From Larkinella insperata (lineage in GTDB: Bacteria > Bacteroidota > Bacteroidia > Cytophagales > Spirosomataceae), in NCBI RefSeq assembly GCF_026248825.1, contig NZ_CP110973.1:1-64000 (forward strand): 64,000 nucleotides of DNA. Direction: 5' to 3'. The notes beneath the pieces were generated by a model. That model made no database searches, had not been told where the DNA came from, and worked only from the letters and a program-made list of their open reading frames with translations. A program made the position numbers and the translations under genes. The stretch's first letter is position 1; each line of letters begins with the position of its first letter. Of the stretch, positions 19,901 through 25,527 are shown piece by piece.

Positions 19901-20540
19901 CCACTTTATCCCAGCCGGTGGCAGTCTTCGTCAGTTTTGAAATAATGCCGGAGTTCGTGTCCAGATTCAGGTCACCTTCTGGTCCACCTTCGCGGCTATC
20001 GCTGGAACTAACGTAAAGAATGGGGTTTGTGGCGGTACCCGTTACGACCAAGCCGGTGACCTGCCGAACGGTAATATTTAACGCCAAGGTACCATCGTCA
20101 TTATGGTTCGGAATCCCGTTGATCAGGCTAATCGTTTCCTGACTAGCGATTGCATAATCATTAGGTCCATTTTTGGCGATGGTAAAGATTCTTATCAGGC
20201 CGTTTTTCTGCGAAACGTAAAGTTTCCCATCCGGCCCAAACTGCAAAGACGTTGGGTTCTTTAAAGCAGCCGAAATTGCCAGACGAGCACCTTTGTTGTT
20301 TTCTTCTTTTAAAACGCTAGGCGTAAAGCTGAATTTTGAGTTCTTCAACTGCTCGCCGGTAAGCTTTTGGGTATGATCCTTCTTTTTAAGTACGTAAGGA
20401 CTTTTGAACTTACTCCGGTCCGGTCCGTTATTCTGGGCTTTTGCTAGTTGTATACTCAAAAAAGCAATAATAAATACCCAAAAAAAAGAGGTGCAGGAGG
20501 TGCGTATTAAGAATGCGATTTCCGTAAATCTTTTTTTCAT
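7917..20540 (-). CDS. Giant secreted multidomain surface protein (propeller, TSP3, malectin x7, Kelch, Ig arrays)
   Basis: The frame is about 4207 codons from the preferred ATG at 20540 (MKKRFTEIAFL; an upstream TTG at 20582 is less likely). A signal peptide ends near LAKAQ. Approximate residues: 95-580 sorbosone-dehydrogenase-like beta-propeller (SLQFGPDGKLYVSQKNGLIR, GFRNPYDLVI); 587-650 thrombospondin-3-type Ca2+ repeats (DDDGDGYSNADEIDNGTNP); 653-893 lectin-like beta-sandwich. Then come putative-Ig modules alternating with seven malectin domains (INAGG...ADTYF...HFAETFSGVING), starting near 987, 1450, 1697, 1947, 2720, 2967 and 3317. A Kelch propeller (2206-2510) and ASH module (2514-2623) lie between malectins 4 and 5. 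The tail is cadherin-like/Ig repeats and LINA. The frame ends in about 26 non-homologous residues (WPRWLRAAST...) after a frameshift, losing the sorting domain. The likely role is carbohydrate-binding adhesion or matrix. Confidence 0.88.
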   Translation of the reverse strand: MKKRFTEIAFLIRTSCTSFFWVFIIAFLSIQLAKAQNNGPDRSKFKSPYVLKKKDHTQKLTGEQLKNSKFSFTPSVLKEENNKGARLAISAALKNPTSLQFGPDGKLYVSQKNGLIRIFTIAKNGPNDYAIASQETISLINGIPNHNDDGTLALNITVRQVTGLVVTGTATNPILYVSSSDSREGGPEGDLNLDTNSGIISKLTKTATGWDKVDLVRGLPRSEENHSVNGMQIDGNMMYLAVGGITNAGSPSTNFAFTPEYALTACVLSIDLAAIEAMPTQGTGPNKYKYDIPTLDDPDRPGNPDANDPFGGNDGLNQAKIVPGGPVQVFASGFRNPYDLVITKSRKMYVTDNGANPGWGGHPENEGTPNVTNNYVPGEPGSTKAGPHDPKVNNLDHFHYIGDLNTYVPGSYYAGHPNPIRANPAGAGLYTHANGLGVWRTTTTGPTPLPADWPPVPVNMANPIESDFQNPGETNNALLTFNSSSNGITEYTSSLFNSTLKGHLLIASFDGNIQNVTLTADGSGVLNARGSKRSNLEPPFASNFGSQPLDIVAQGDNDIFPGTVWVVCYLQSNIYVFEPENTSGECVAAYSTSFDDDGDGYSNADEIDNGTNPCTKASRPSDADGDFLSDLNDPDDDNDGLNDDVDYFALDPSNGTTTNLPIRYELFNGDPGTGLFGVGFTGLMLPMKPGIDYQDLFDPKNLIAGGAVGAFSVEDTSPGDSHGTQNNQENGFQFGVNTTTSTGAFTVQTRLLGPYFNDQTPQYWQSLGTFIGTGDQDNYLRVTLGADGGAGGVEVLYENNGVVSSHNYSLPGGRPSITMDLFLAVNPVTGMVQPKYSKDNGPVTNLGPAIQVSGPLLEAIQGPPALAVGIISTSVGSTPFTATWDFIRVTQDAPTNIAPALTAIESTTANVGLELAFTAQATDSDVPAQTLTYSVSGPAGATINPTTGAFSWIPTTTGTYSFTVKVTDNGKPVLSDEEVFTVTVSPAPGIRVNAGGPIYTTLDGNQFVADTYFSGGTTAKAGAVPIDATDDDALYQTERYGNFSYNVPVNNGYYNVTLHFAETFSGVINGTTTRKFNVDAEGVRRLTEYNIAQEAGGTMKAVRKTIGVNVTDGTLNLSFTQGSSQSAKVNAIEIVAGTPPPNHAPILASISNQTVTLGQTLNLTVLSTDSDDPAQILTYSVSGQATATINPTTGALSWTPTSTGTFNLTVQVTDNGSPALSDQKVFSVIVNSPGGGQQVVNYSLMNADTEQEIKVLTNGEQLNLSTLPTRNLNIRANTSPSPVGSVKLVLSGKQAKTQTDNGVPYALFGDINGNFNSWTPAVGNYNLTSTPYTGASASGTAGTPLTISFTVIDQAPPSNLAPVLASIGSKNATVGKPLTFTAQATDADVPAQALTYSVSGPAGVTINPNTGAFSWTPSTTGIFNLTVKVTDNGTPVLSAQETISITVNPDVPGIRVNAGGPIYTTLDGNQFVADTYFTGGGTSNAGAVPIDATDDDPLYQTERYGNFSYNVPVNNGYYNVTLHFAETFSGVINGTTTRKFNVDAEGVRRLTEYNIAQEAGGTMKAVRKTIGVNVTDGTLNLSFTQGSSQNPKVNAIEILAGTSPPNHAPVLASISSQTVTLGQSLTFTVEATDADADQSLTYSLTGPASASINASTGAFSWKPTATGTTSFTIKVTDNGTPVLSDQKVFTVTVVQPPFAAGTRINAGGPTYTATDGRPFSADTYFTGGSTTGVGNVPIDNTEDDALYQTERYGAFSYDVPVTNGYYNVTLHFAETYSKVIDGTTTRKFNLDAEGVRRLTEYNIAQKAGGTLKAVQETIGVSVSDGTLNLVFSQGSSQSAKVNAIEIVAGTPPPNQAPILTTIGSQTVSVGQPLSFTAQATDGDSPAQTLTYSVSGPASASINASTGAFTWKPTTTGTFSLTVKVTDNGSPALSAQEVVSVTVIQPPFAAGTRINAGGPAYTMIDGRPFVADTYFTGGGTSNSGNVSIDNTEDDALYRTDRYGNFSYDVPVTNGYYNVILHFAETYSGVINGTVSRTFNVDLEGRRKLTNYDIAQKAGGTLKAVQETIGGFVTDGTLNLVFSQGSGQNPKVNAIEIVAATAPPNKLPVLANALPDQNANVGSSFTYQFAENSFTDADGDILLYTATLGDNSALPSWLSFNATTRTFSGVPPVGSPASLTVKVTASDDKEGSVSDSFVITITTPVFVGTWQTITPTSGAPTARQEGAYVQAGDKFYLMGGRGIKPVQVYDPVAKSWVNAAETPLNMHHFQAVTMEGLVYAVGALTDNYPAEPTIPNVYIYDPKADKWIQGPAIPENRRRGTAGAVVYNNKIYLVGGNTKGHNNGYVAWFDEFDPATGVWKTMPDAPHTRDHFQAVVIGTKLYAAGGRRSSANTNQTFMLTVPEVDVYDFATGQWSTMTDPIPTQRAGASAVALDNELVIIGGESPQPAAHNETEALNVTTGTWRRFANLQQGRHATQAIVANGTIYTAAGSGAQGGSPVLSSQEMFYKTAPTTPTGTPLAQSAFTAPSSVTVGYALPNTTKDTTITVSNTTGNQALVISAIVLSGSSEFTVQAPYTLPFVLPVGKSIAVNVKFKPVSVGDKTATVTITHSGAGGSTAIVLNGTGVNTINTAPVLTAIGSKTATAGQALTFTAKATDANTPAQTLIYSVTGPVSASINASTGAFTWTPTATGTYSLTIKVTDNGTPALSAQEVITVTVSPAPFKPGTRINAGGIAYTTVDGRPFVADTYFNGGGTSNAGNVPIDNTEDDALYRTERYGDFSYDLPVSNGYYNVTLHFAETFSGVINGTTTRKFNVDAEGVRRLSEYDIAQKAGGTLKAVQEIIGVYVTDGTLNLSFSQGSSQSAKVNAIEVVAGTPPPNLAPVLTAIGSQTVTLGQTLTFTAQAADPDSPAQTLTYSMSGPASASINASTGAFSWKPTATGTTSLTIKVTDSGTPVLSAQEVISVTVIQPPFAAGTRINAGGVAYTALDGRPFVADTYFSGGSTSTIGNAPVDNTEDDALYQTDRYGAFTYDVPVTNGYYNVTLHFAETFSGVINGTTTRKFNIDAEGVRRLTEFDIAQKAGGTLKAVQETLGVYVKDGTLNLAFSAGSSQSPKVNAIEIVAATAPPNQLPAVAIALPDQSATLGTAFNYQFGIGSFTDADGDVLTYTASLENNSALPAWLTFNATTRTFSGTPTSGTPASLTVKVTANDGKGGTVSDSFVITIVTPANSAPVLTAIGSKTVIVGQTISFTAQATDSDVPAQTLTYSVSGPASASINATTGAFTWTPTTTGTSSLTIKVTDNGSPVQFTQEVINVTVNPLPYPAGTRINAGGVAYTALDGRPFVADTYFTGGSTSTIGNAPVDNTEDDALYQTDRYGAFSYSVPVTNGYYNVILHFAETFSGVINGTTTRKFNVDAEGVRRLTEFDIAQKAGGTLKAVQETIGVNVTDGNLDIAFSAGSSQSPKVNAIEIIAVTAPANQSPLVANALPDQNATVGTAFSFQFATTAFSDADGDALTYTATLENNSALPTWLSFNASTRTFSGTPTSNNPANVSVKVTANDGRGGSVSDSFVISIGTTQATNTAPVLTAIGSKTATAGQTISFTAQATDSDVPVQTLTYSVSGASGASINASTGAFSWTPTTTGTYSLTVKVTDNGSPALSAQEVVSVTVNATAPANQPPVVANALPDQNATVGTAFSYQFAANSFTDPDNDALSYTATLENNAALPSWLSFNASTRTFSGTPTSNNPASVSVKVTATDGKGGTVSDSFVISITTPQATNTAPVLASIGNKIVTLGQTLSFTAQATDADTPAQTLTYSVSGPASASINASTGAFSWTPTSTGTFSLTVKVTDNGSPALSAQEIISVAVNAATPTNQSPVVANALPDQNAKVGTAFSFQFGSGSFTDPDGDALSYSATLENNSALPAWLSFNANTRTFSGTPTSNNPASLTVKVTANDGKGGTVSDSFVIAISPANTAPVLTAIGSKTATVGQALTFTAQATDSDTPAQTLTYSVSGASGASINASTGAFSWTPTTTGTVSLTVTVTDNGSPALSAQELVSVTVSAAPAPQQAVISFSLINATSDQEIRVLTPGEQINLATLASKSINIRANTNPVTVGSVRMVLGGKQNRTQTDNGAPYALFGDSNGNYNNWTPATGSYTLTGTPYTASGGGGTAGVPLSISFTVWPRWLRAASTSGLIPTPVQWARCGWC
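7990..8010 (-). other. Frameshift and module-junction scar
   Basis: On the minus strand, ISF-TV of one LINA module (codons ACG GTC) is joined directly to TGGCCACGCTGG of another. The intact paralogous sequence is ACGGTC-AACC-TGGCC (T-V-N-L-A). Restoring AACC between 7999 and 7998 would put the two halves in frame. Confidence 0.8.
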
Positions 20541-21696
20541 ACGACTTAAAAAATATAAAATAGAAAGTTGACCCTTATTCAAAATCTTGCTTTATACAGA
20601 GAACTTGTAAATCGAAGACCTAACTACTGGCCTTTTTTAGCCCTGGTTAAACATCACAGTGAAGATTAAGCACACCCCCACACTTGAGTAAATTTGCTGA
20701 TAAACGTGGCAAATTTACTCAAAAAAATGAAGTATTACTTAGATCAACATTTTTTATTACGTTTCCGAATTGAATAATTTCAAGAGGTAGCCGGCAATCT
20801 AGTCTTGTTCTTTTAAACCGGCCATAGTACCAAATAGTAATTTGGTAGTCTTTTGTTAGAGTGACTCCTTAAACGCAACTTTCGTTGCGATATGATTTTT
20901 CTTGGGGAGTTGAATTACCAATACTTTACTAATCTACTGCTGACGGTAAAGTAAAGTAATTTATAGGTAATTTTTATACTGTGTGAAAATGACAAATCCG
21001 GTAATTTTCACGATTACTTTAATTGCACAAACAACTAAACTGGCCATTTAGTAAAAAAAAAATAAGCCCGTATATAATTAACGAACAGCATAAAAATCAT
21101 ACAAAGATTAACTTTGCCCAACTCAATCATGTGTATTTTATTGATTATTAATAACTTATCGAAAAAAATAAAACCTTTTAATATATAAAAAACCAACAAT
21201 AAACATATCATTTATGCTCATGCCGTATTATAAATATTCACTATTAAAAGTAAGTAACTACTAGCCGATTCCGTAAAATAAATATTATCCATTGTATAAA
21301 TTTTTCTTACTTTAATTACATTAATAAAAAATTAAAAATCTGCCATTGATTGAGCATTCTATTCAAATTAATCTATCTGTGGTAAGCATTTATGATTCCA
21401 ACTGCCAACTAACTTATTGACCAATCTTTATCAATTGCTTGAGTATACAAAAATAAGTCTAGCTGTAGATTATATAAAATTTAAGTGAAGCTGTAGAAGT
21501 GGTATTAATTTGGGTGAATGATTTCGTCTGATTAACCGATTTAACTTTCATTGAGTAGATGTTACATGGCAACTTGCATTTTAAAAACCGAAAAAAGGCT
21601 TAATTATTAAGAAGCGCCTATCACAGAAATAAAAATAATTTCAGATTTTATCGGTATCAAGATTGTAAGAGCAGTTTTTCAAGTTCAATTCCACCC

Positions 21697-21711
21697 TATT
21701 TATCAGACAAA
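21697..21711 (-). promoter_or_regulatory. Copy 2 of shared TTTGTCTGATAAATA motif
   Basis: This is a perfect copy of the motif at 4300-4314. Like that copy, it is followed on the plus strand by TTATCCCTTC within about 12-16 bases, so similarity extends beyond the 15-mer. Confidence 0.45.
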
Positions 21712-21782
21712 TTCATCTTATCCCTTCCCCTTCAATCGTCATTATATCATACTATAAAGAATAAAAAAGAATAACTATGCAT

Positions 21783-21797
21783 CATTTATCAGACAAA
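21783..21797 (-). promoter_or_regulatory. Copy 3 of shared motif (one mismatch)
   Basis: The plus strand reads CATTTATCAGACAAA, 86 bp from copy 2 and in the same orientation. Confidence 0.4.
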
Positions 21798-21846
21798 ATA
21801 AATAATCTAATAATTACCCTATTCAACTCCGACTATCAATGAGAAT

Positions 21847-21887
21847 AAAAAGGCTCGTCAAAACCAGTCGACTGGTTTTGACGAGCC
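21847..21887 (-). terminator. Rho-independent terminator of the polysaccharide operon
   Basis: A perfect 36-bp palindrome at 21852-21887 (arms GGCTCGTCAAAACCAGTC and its complement, centre GTCGAC) lies 48 bp after the gmd stop. In the minus direction it is followed by TTTTTATTCTC. It marks the 3' end of the long minus-strand polysaccharide gene series. Confidence 0.85.
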
Positions 21888-21935
21888 AGCAATTCAGATC
21901 GGCCAACCGACCAGTGATTATAAGGCAGTCATTTG

Positions 21936-23048
21936 CTATTCAAAGTAATTGGGCATCAGGTGACCTTGCTCAGCCAGCAGCTGATCCCGCCGGAACAAGG
22001 CCACATCCGACTGCATCATGTCCTTGACCAGACCCGCCAGATCATACTTGGGCTGCCACTGCAACTGCGTCATGGCCTTGGTCGGATCCCCCAACAACAA
22101 GTCCACCTCCGTCGGACGGAAATACCGCTCGTCGATGCTGAGCACTTCCTGACCCACCGCCACCGGAAAGTCCGGATCACGGGCACTGACCACGTACGCC
22201 TTCTCGTGGACACCCTCCCCCTGGAAGGCCAGCTCCACGCCAATTTCGGCAAAAGCCATCTTGACAAAGTCCCGGATGGTGGTCGTCACCCCCGTGGCAA
22301 TCACAAAGTCCTCGGCCCGCTCCTGCTGCAAGATCAGCCACATCGCTTCCACATAGTCCTTGGCATGGCCCCAGTCCCGCAGCGAATCGATGTTGCCCAG
22401 AAACACCTTCTCCTGCAGACCCAAGCCAATCCGAGCCACCGCCCGGGTGATCTTGCGGGTCACAAACGTCTCCCCCCGCAAGGGCGACTCGTGGTTGAAC
22501 AGAATCCCGTTGCAGGCATACATGCCGTATGCCTCCCGGTAGTTGACCGTGATCCAGTAGCCGTAGAGCTTGGCCACCGCATAAGGCGAACGCGGGTAGA
22601 ACGGCGTCAGCTCCGACTGGGCGTGGCCCTGCACCCCACCGTAGAGCTCCGAGGTGGAGGCCTGGTAGATGCGCGTCTTCTGGCTCAGCCCCAGCAGCCG
22701 CACCGCTTCCAGGATGCGCAGCGTGCCGATCCCGTCGACCTGGGCCGTGTATTCGGGCTCGTCGAAGCTCACCCGCACGTGCGACATGGCCCCCAGGTTG
22801 TAGATCTCATCGGGCTGCACCTCCTGGATGATGCGGATGATGTTAGTCGAGTCCGACAAATCGCCGAAGTGCAGCTTGAAGCGCACGTTTTGCTCGTGGG
22901 GATCCTCGTAGAGATGGTCGATGCGCTGGGTGTTGAACAGCGAGCTCCGGCGTTTGATGCCGTGCACTTCGTAGCCCTTCTCCAGTAAGAGTTCGGCCAG
23001 GTAGGTGCCATCCTGGCCCGTAATGCCCGTAATTAATGCTTTTTTCAT
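21936..23048 (-). CDS. gmd: GDP-mannose 4,6-dehydratase
   Basis: This enzyme converts GDP-D-mannose to GDP-4-keto-6-deoxy-D-mannose, the first step to GDP-L-fucose, in the cytoplasm. It has 370 residues, a normal length. It is an extended SDR: the TGITGQDGTYLAELLLEKGY nucleotide-binding motif is at residues 8-27, the KRRSSLFNT family segment at about 33-41, and the catalytic Tyr/Lys in SPYAVAKLYGYW at about 154-165. The Thr/Ser-Glu motif STSELYGG is at about 131. It is the last gene of the series, 29 bp after fcl, and the two enzymes act in sequence. Codon use is markedly GC-rich compared with the central transferase genes. Confidence 0.96.
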   Translation of the reverse strand: MKKALITGITGQDGTYLAELLLEKGYEVHGIKRRSSLFNTQRIDHLYEDPHEQNVRFKLHFGDLSDSTNIIRIIQEVQPDEIYNLGAMSHVRVSFDEPEYTAQVDGIGTLRILEAVRLLGLSQKTRIYQASTSELYGGVQGHAQSELTPFYPRSPYAVAKLYGYWITVNYREAYGMYACNGILFNHESPLRGETFVTRKITRAVARIGLGLQEKVFLGNIDSLRDWGHAKDYVEAMWLILQQERAEDFVIATGVTTTIRDFVKMAFAEIGVELAFQGEGVHEKAYVVSARDPDFPVAVGQEVLSIDERYFRPTEVDLLLGDPTKAMTQLQWQPKYDLAGLVKDMMQSDVALFRRDQLLAEQGHLMPNYFE

Positions 23049-23077
23049 AGATAATCGTAATTCATGTTGTATAGATC

Positions 23078-24016
23078 CTAAACGTATACCTCCTGGTTAG
23101 CCAGGAAATCCTGGTAGGTAGCGGCAATGCCTGCTGACAGGTCGATGCGGTGCTGCCAGCCCAGGTGGTGCAGCCGCGACACATCCATCAACTTGCGGGG
23201 CGTGCCATCGGGTTTGTCCGGATTCCAGCGCAGTTCTCCTTCGAAGCCCACGGTCTGTTTGACCAGTTCGGCCAGCTCCCGGATCGTCACATCCTGGCCG
23301 GTGCCGATGTTGACAAACAGCTCCTCGTTGTAGCCTTCCATCAGGAACACGCAGGCGTCGGCCAGGTCATCGGCGTGCAGAAACTCCCGGCGCGGGGAGC
23401 CCGTGCCCCACACTTCCACCACCGGCTCGCCGTGGAGTTTAGCCTCGTGAAACTTGCGGATCAGCGCCGGCAAGACGTGCGAACCGTTCAGATCGTAGTT
23501 GTCGTTGGGGCCGTAGAGGTTGGTGGGCATGGCCGAGATGAAGTTGCAGCCGTACTGGCTGCGGTAGGCTTCACAGAGCTTGATGCCGGCAATCTTGGCG
23601 ATGGCGTAGGGCTCGTTGGTGGCTTCCAGGTAGCCGCTCAGCAGGTAGTCTTCCTTCAGGGGCTGGGGGGCCAGCTTGGGGTAGATGCAGGAGGAGCCCA
23701 GAAACAGCAGTTTCTGGACCCCAAACTGGTAGGCGCTGTGGATGATGTTAGCCTCAATCAGCAGGTTGTCATACAAAAAGTCGGCCCGGTAGCGGTTGTT
23801 GGCCCAGATGCCGCCCACTTTGGCCGCTGCCAGCAGCACGTAGTCGGGCCGTTGGTCGGCAAAGAAGTCGGCGACGGCTGCCTGGTTGCGCAGGTCCAGC
23901 TCGGCCGAGGTGCGGGTGACCAGGTTCTGGTAGCCTCGGCGTTGCAAGTTGCGCACCAGCGCGGAGCCCACCATGCCCCGGTGACCCGCTACGTAGATTT
24001 TTGCGTCTTGATTCAC
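23078..24016 (-). CDS. fcl: GDP-L-fucose synthase
   Basis: This bifunctional epimerase/reductase turns GDP-4-keto-6-deoxymannose into GDP-L-fucose using NADPH. It has 312 residues. The Rossmann motif GHRGMVGSAL is at residues 12-21. Catalytic features are SSCIYPKLAPQPLKED (about 107-122) and the YAIAKIAGIKLCEAY Tyr/Lys motif (about 135-149). The C-terminal segment WNPDKPDGTPRKLMDVSRL is characteristic of the family. It lies between ugd and gmd in the same direction with gaps of 30-45 bp, indicating co-transcription. GC-rich third positions create a long antisense open frame (23150-24022) that is not a gene. Confidence 0.96.
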   Translation of the reverse strand: MNQDAKIYVAGHRGMVGSALVRNLQRRGYQNLVTRTSAELDLRNQAAVADFFADQRPDYVLLAAAKVGGIWANNRYRADFLYDNLLIEANIIHSAYQFGVQKLLFLGSSCIYPKLAPQPLKEDYLLSGYLEATNEPYAIAKIAGIKLCEAYRSQYGCNFISAMPTNLYGPNDNYDLNGSHVLPALIRKFHEAKLHGEPVVEVWGTGSPRREFLHADDLADACVFLMEGYNEELFVNIGTGQDVTIRELAELVKQTVGFEGELRWNPDKPDGTPRKLMDVSRLHHLGWQHRIDLSAGIAATYQDFLANQEVYV

Positions 24017-24059
24017 TCCTGATTGAGGTTTATGAAATGCGGTTTCGAATCTGTTTTAC

Positions 24060-25391
24060 TTAGGCGGGTTGCTTCACATCCGTACCGATGGCTTCCCGTC
24101 CGATGCTGTAGTAGGTGTAACCCAACTCCTTCATCTGATCCAGCTCGTAGAGGTTGCGACCATCGAAGATCACCTTGTTCTTCAACAGCAAAGCCATCTT
24201 GCCAAACTCCGGCGTGCGGAACATCGGCCACTCGGTCATGATCACCAGCGCATCGGCATCGTCCAGGGCCGCATACGAGGTGTGGGCATAGGTGATCTGG
24301 TTGCCCAGCACCTGCTTGACGTTCTCCATGGCTTCCGGATCATAGGCCGTCACCTTGGCTCCGGCCGCCAGCAGCGCCTGGATGTTCTCCAGGGCCGGGG
24401 CCTCCCGGATGTCATCCGTGTAGGGCTTGAAGGCCAGCCCCCACACCGCAATCGTCTTGCCCTGCAGATCCCCGTTGAAGTGCTGGTTGATCACCGGCAA
24501 CAGCTTGGTCTTCTGCTGAGCGTTGACCTCCATGACCGACTTGAGGATCTTGAAGTCGTAGGCGTACTCCTCAGAGGTCTTGGCCAGCGCCTGCACGTCC
24601 TTGGGAAAGCAGCTGCCCCCGTAGCCAATGCCGGCAAACAAAAACCGCTTGCCGATCCGGCTGTCGGTGCCGATGCCCCGGCGGATATCATCGACGTTGG
24701 CTCCTACCTTCTCGCACAGGTTGGCAATCTCGTTCATGAAGCTGATCTTGACGGCCAGAAACGAGTTGGCCGCGTACTTGGTCATCTCCGCCGAGCGCTC
24801 GTCCATGAAGATAACGGGGTTGCCCTGGCGCACCAGCGGAGCGTAAAGCTTGGTCATGATGGCCTTGGCCCGCTCCGACTGCGTGCCGATCACCACGCGG
24901 TCGGGTTTCATGAAGTCTTCGATGGCCACGCCTTCGCGCAGAAACTCGGGGTTGGACACCACATCAAACTCCACCTGAGCCGCCAGCGAGATGTACTCGT
25001 GGACTTTCTCGGCGGTGCCCACCGGCACGGTGCTCTTGTCGACGATGACGGCGTATTCTTTCATGATCTGGCCCAGATCGCCGGCCACTTTGAGGATGTA
25101 TTTCAGGTCGGCCGATCCGTCTTCACCCGGCGGAGTGGGCAGGGCCAGGAAGATGACCTCGGCGCCTTCGATGCCTTCGGCCAGGTTGGTCGTAAACTTC
25201 AGGCGTCCTTCGGCGGTGTTGCGGTTGAAGAGGACATCCAGACCGGGTTCGTAGATGGGGATGATGCCATTGTTGAGTTTTTCGACCTTGCGTTGGTCGA
25301 TGTCAATACAGGTAACCTGGTTGCCGGTTTCGGCAAAGCAGGTGCCGGTCACGAGTCCCACGTAACCAGTTCCTACAACTGCAATTTTCAT
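24060..25391 (-). CDS. ugd: UDP-glucose 6-dehydrogenase
   Basis: This enzyme oxidises UDP-glucose to UDP-glucuronate with two NAD+, supplying uronic acid for an acidic polysaccharide. It has 443 residues, typical. The N-terminal NAD motif is GTGYVGLVTGTCFAETG (7-23), the catalytic cysteine is in GYGGSCFPKDVQAL (about 258-271), and the C-terminal UDP-binding domain contains GLAFKPYTDDIREAP. Its product is also the substrate of the UDP-glucuronate 4-epimerase at 35754-36785. It lies 43 bp upstream of fcl. A candidate terminator separates it from the transferase gene upstream, so ugd-fcl-gmd may form their own transcription unit. Codon use is GC-rich. A 458-codon antisense open frame over it is an artefact of that bias. 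Confidence 0.96.
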   Translation of the reverse strand: MKIAVVGTGYVGLVTGTCFAETGNQVTCIDIDQRKVEKLNNGIIPIYEPGLDVLFNRNTAEGRLKFTTNLAEGIEGAEVIFLALPTPPGEDGSADLKYILKVAGDLGQIMKEYAVIVDKSTVPVGTAEKVHEYISLAAQVEFDVVSNPEFLREGVAIEDFMKPDRVVIGTQSERAKAIMTKLYAPLVRQGNPVIFMDERSAEMTKYAANSFLAVKISFMNEIANLCEKVGANVDDIRRGIGTDSRIGKRFLFAGIGYGGSCFPKDVQALAKTSEEYAYDFKILKSVMEVNAQQKTKLLPVINQHFNGDLQGKTIAVWGLAFKPYTDDIREAPALENIQALLAAGAKVTAYDPEAMENVKQVLGNQITYAHTSYAALDDADALVIMTEWPMFRTPEFGKMALLLKNKVIFDGRNLYELDQMKELGYTYYSIGREAIGTDVKQPA

Positions 25392-25465
25392 AGCTTAAAA
25401 TGGTTTCGTAAACAAAAGTTGGTTTCTACTAAAATATTCAAGTAAGGGGGGCTTTAGAATCAGGC

Positions 25466-25520
25466 TAGCAAAAACACAATCCAACCGCCAATGCCGTTGA
25501 GCTTGTGATCATTGTGTTTT
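25466..25520 (-). terminator. Probable terminator or attenuator between the VanZ-GT4 gene and ugd
   Basis: Ten-base arms AAAACACAAT (25471-25480) and ATTGTGTTTT (25511-25520) enclose a 30-base loop region. In the minus direction a run of five T follows. It sits in the 136-bp gap, so transcription from upstream may be reduced before ugd. Confidence 0.5.
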
Positions 25521-25527
25521 ATTTTCT

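Larger units (their letters stand above)
20541..21844. other. Long AT-rich intergenic region with two motif copies
   Basis: About 1.3 kb separates the gmd terminator from the giant protein start. No coding sequence is evident. It carries two copies of the TATTTATCAGACAAA-type motif (21697-21711 and 21783-21797), about 1.16-1.25 kb upstream of the giant gene. The sequence is very AT-rich throughout. Confidence 0.6.

Noticed and set aside
23150..25445. Long plus-strand open frames (290 and 458 codons) opposite fcl and ugd, and 351 codons opposite gmd
   Set aside because: They mirror GC-rich third positions of well-recognised sense genes and encode no recognisable protein.
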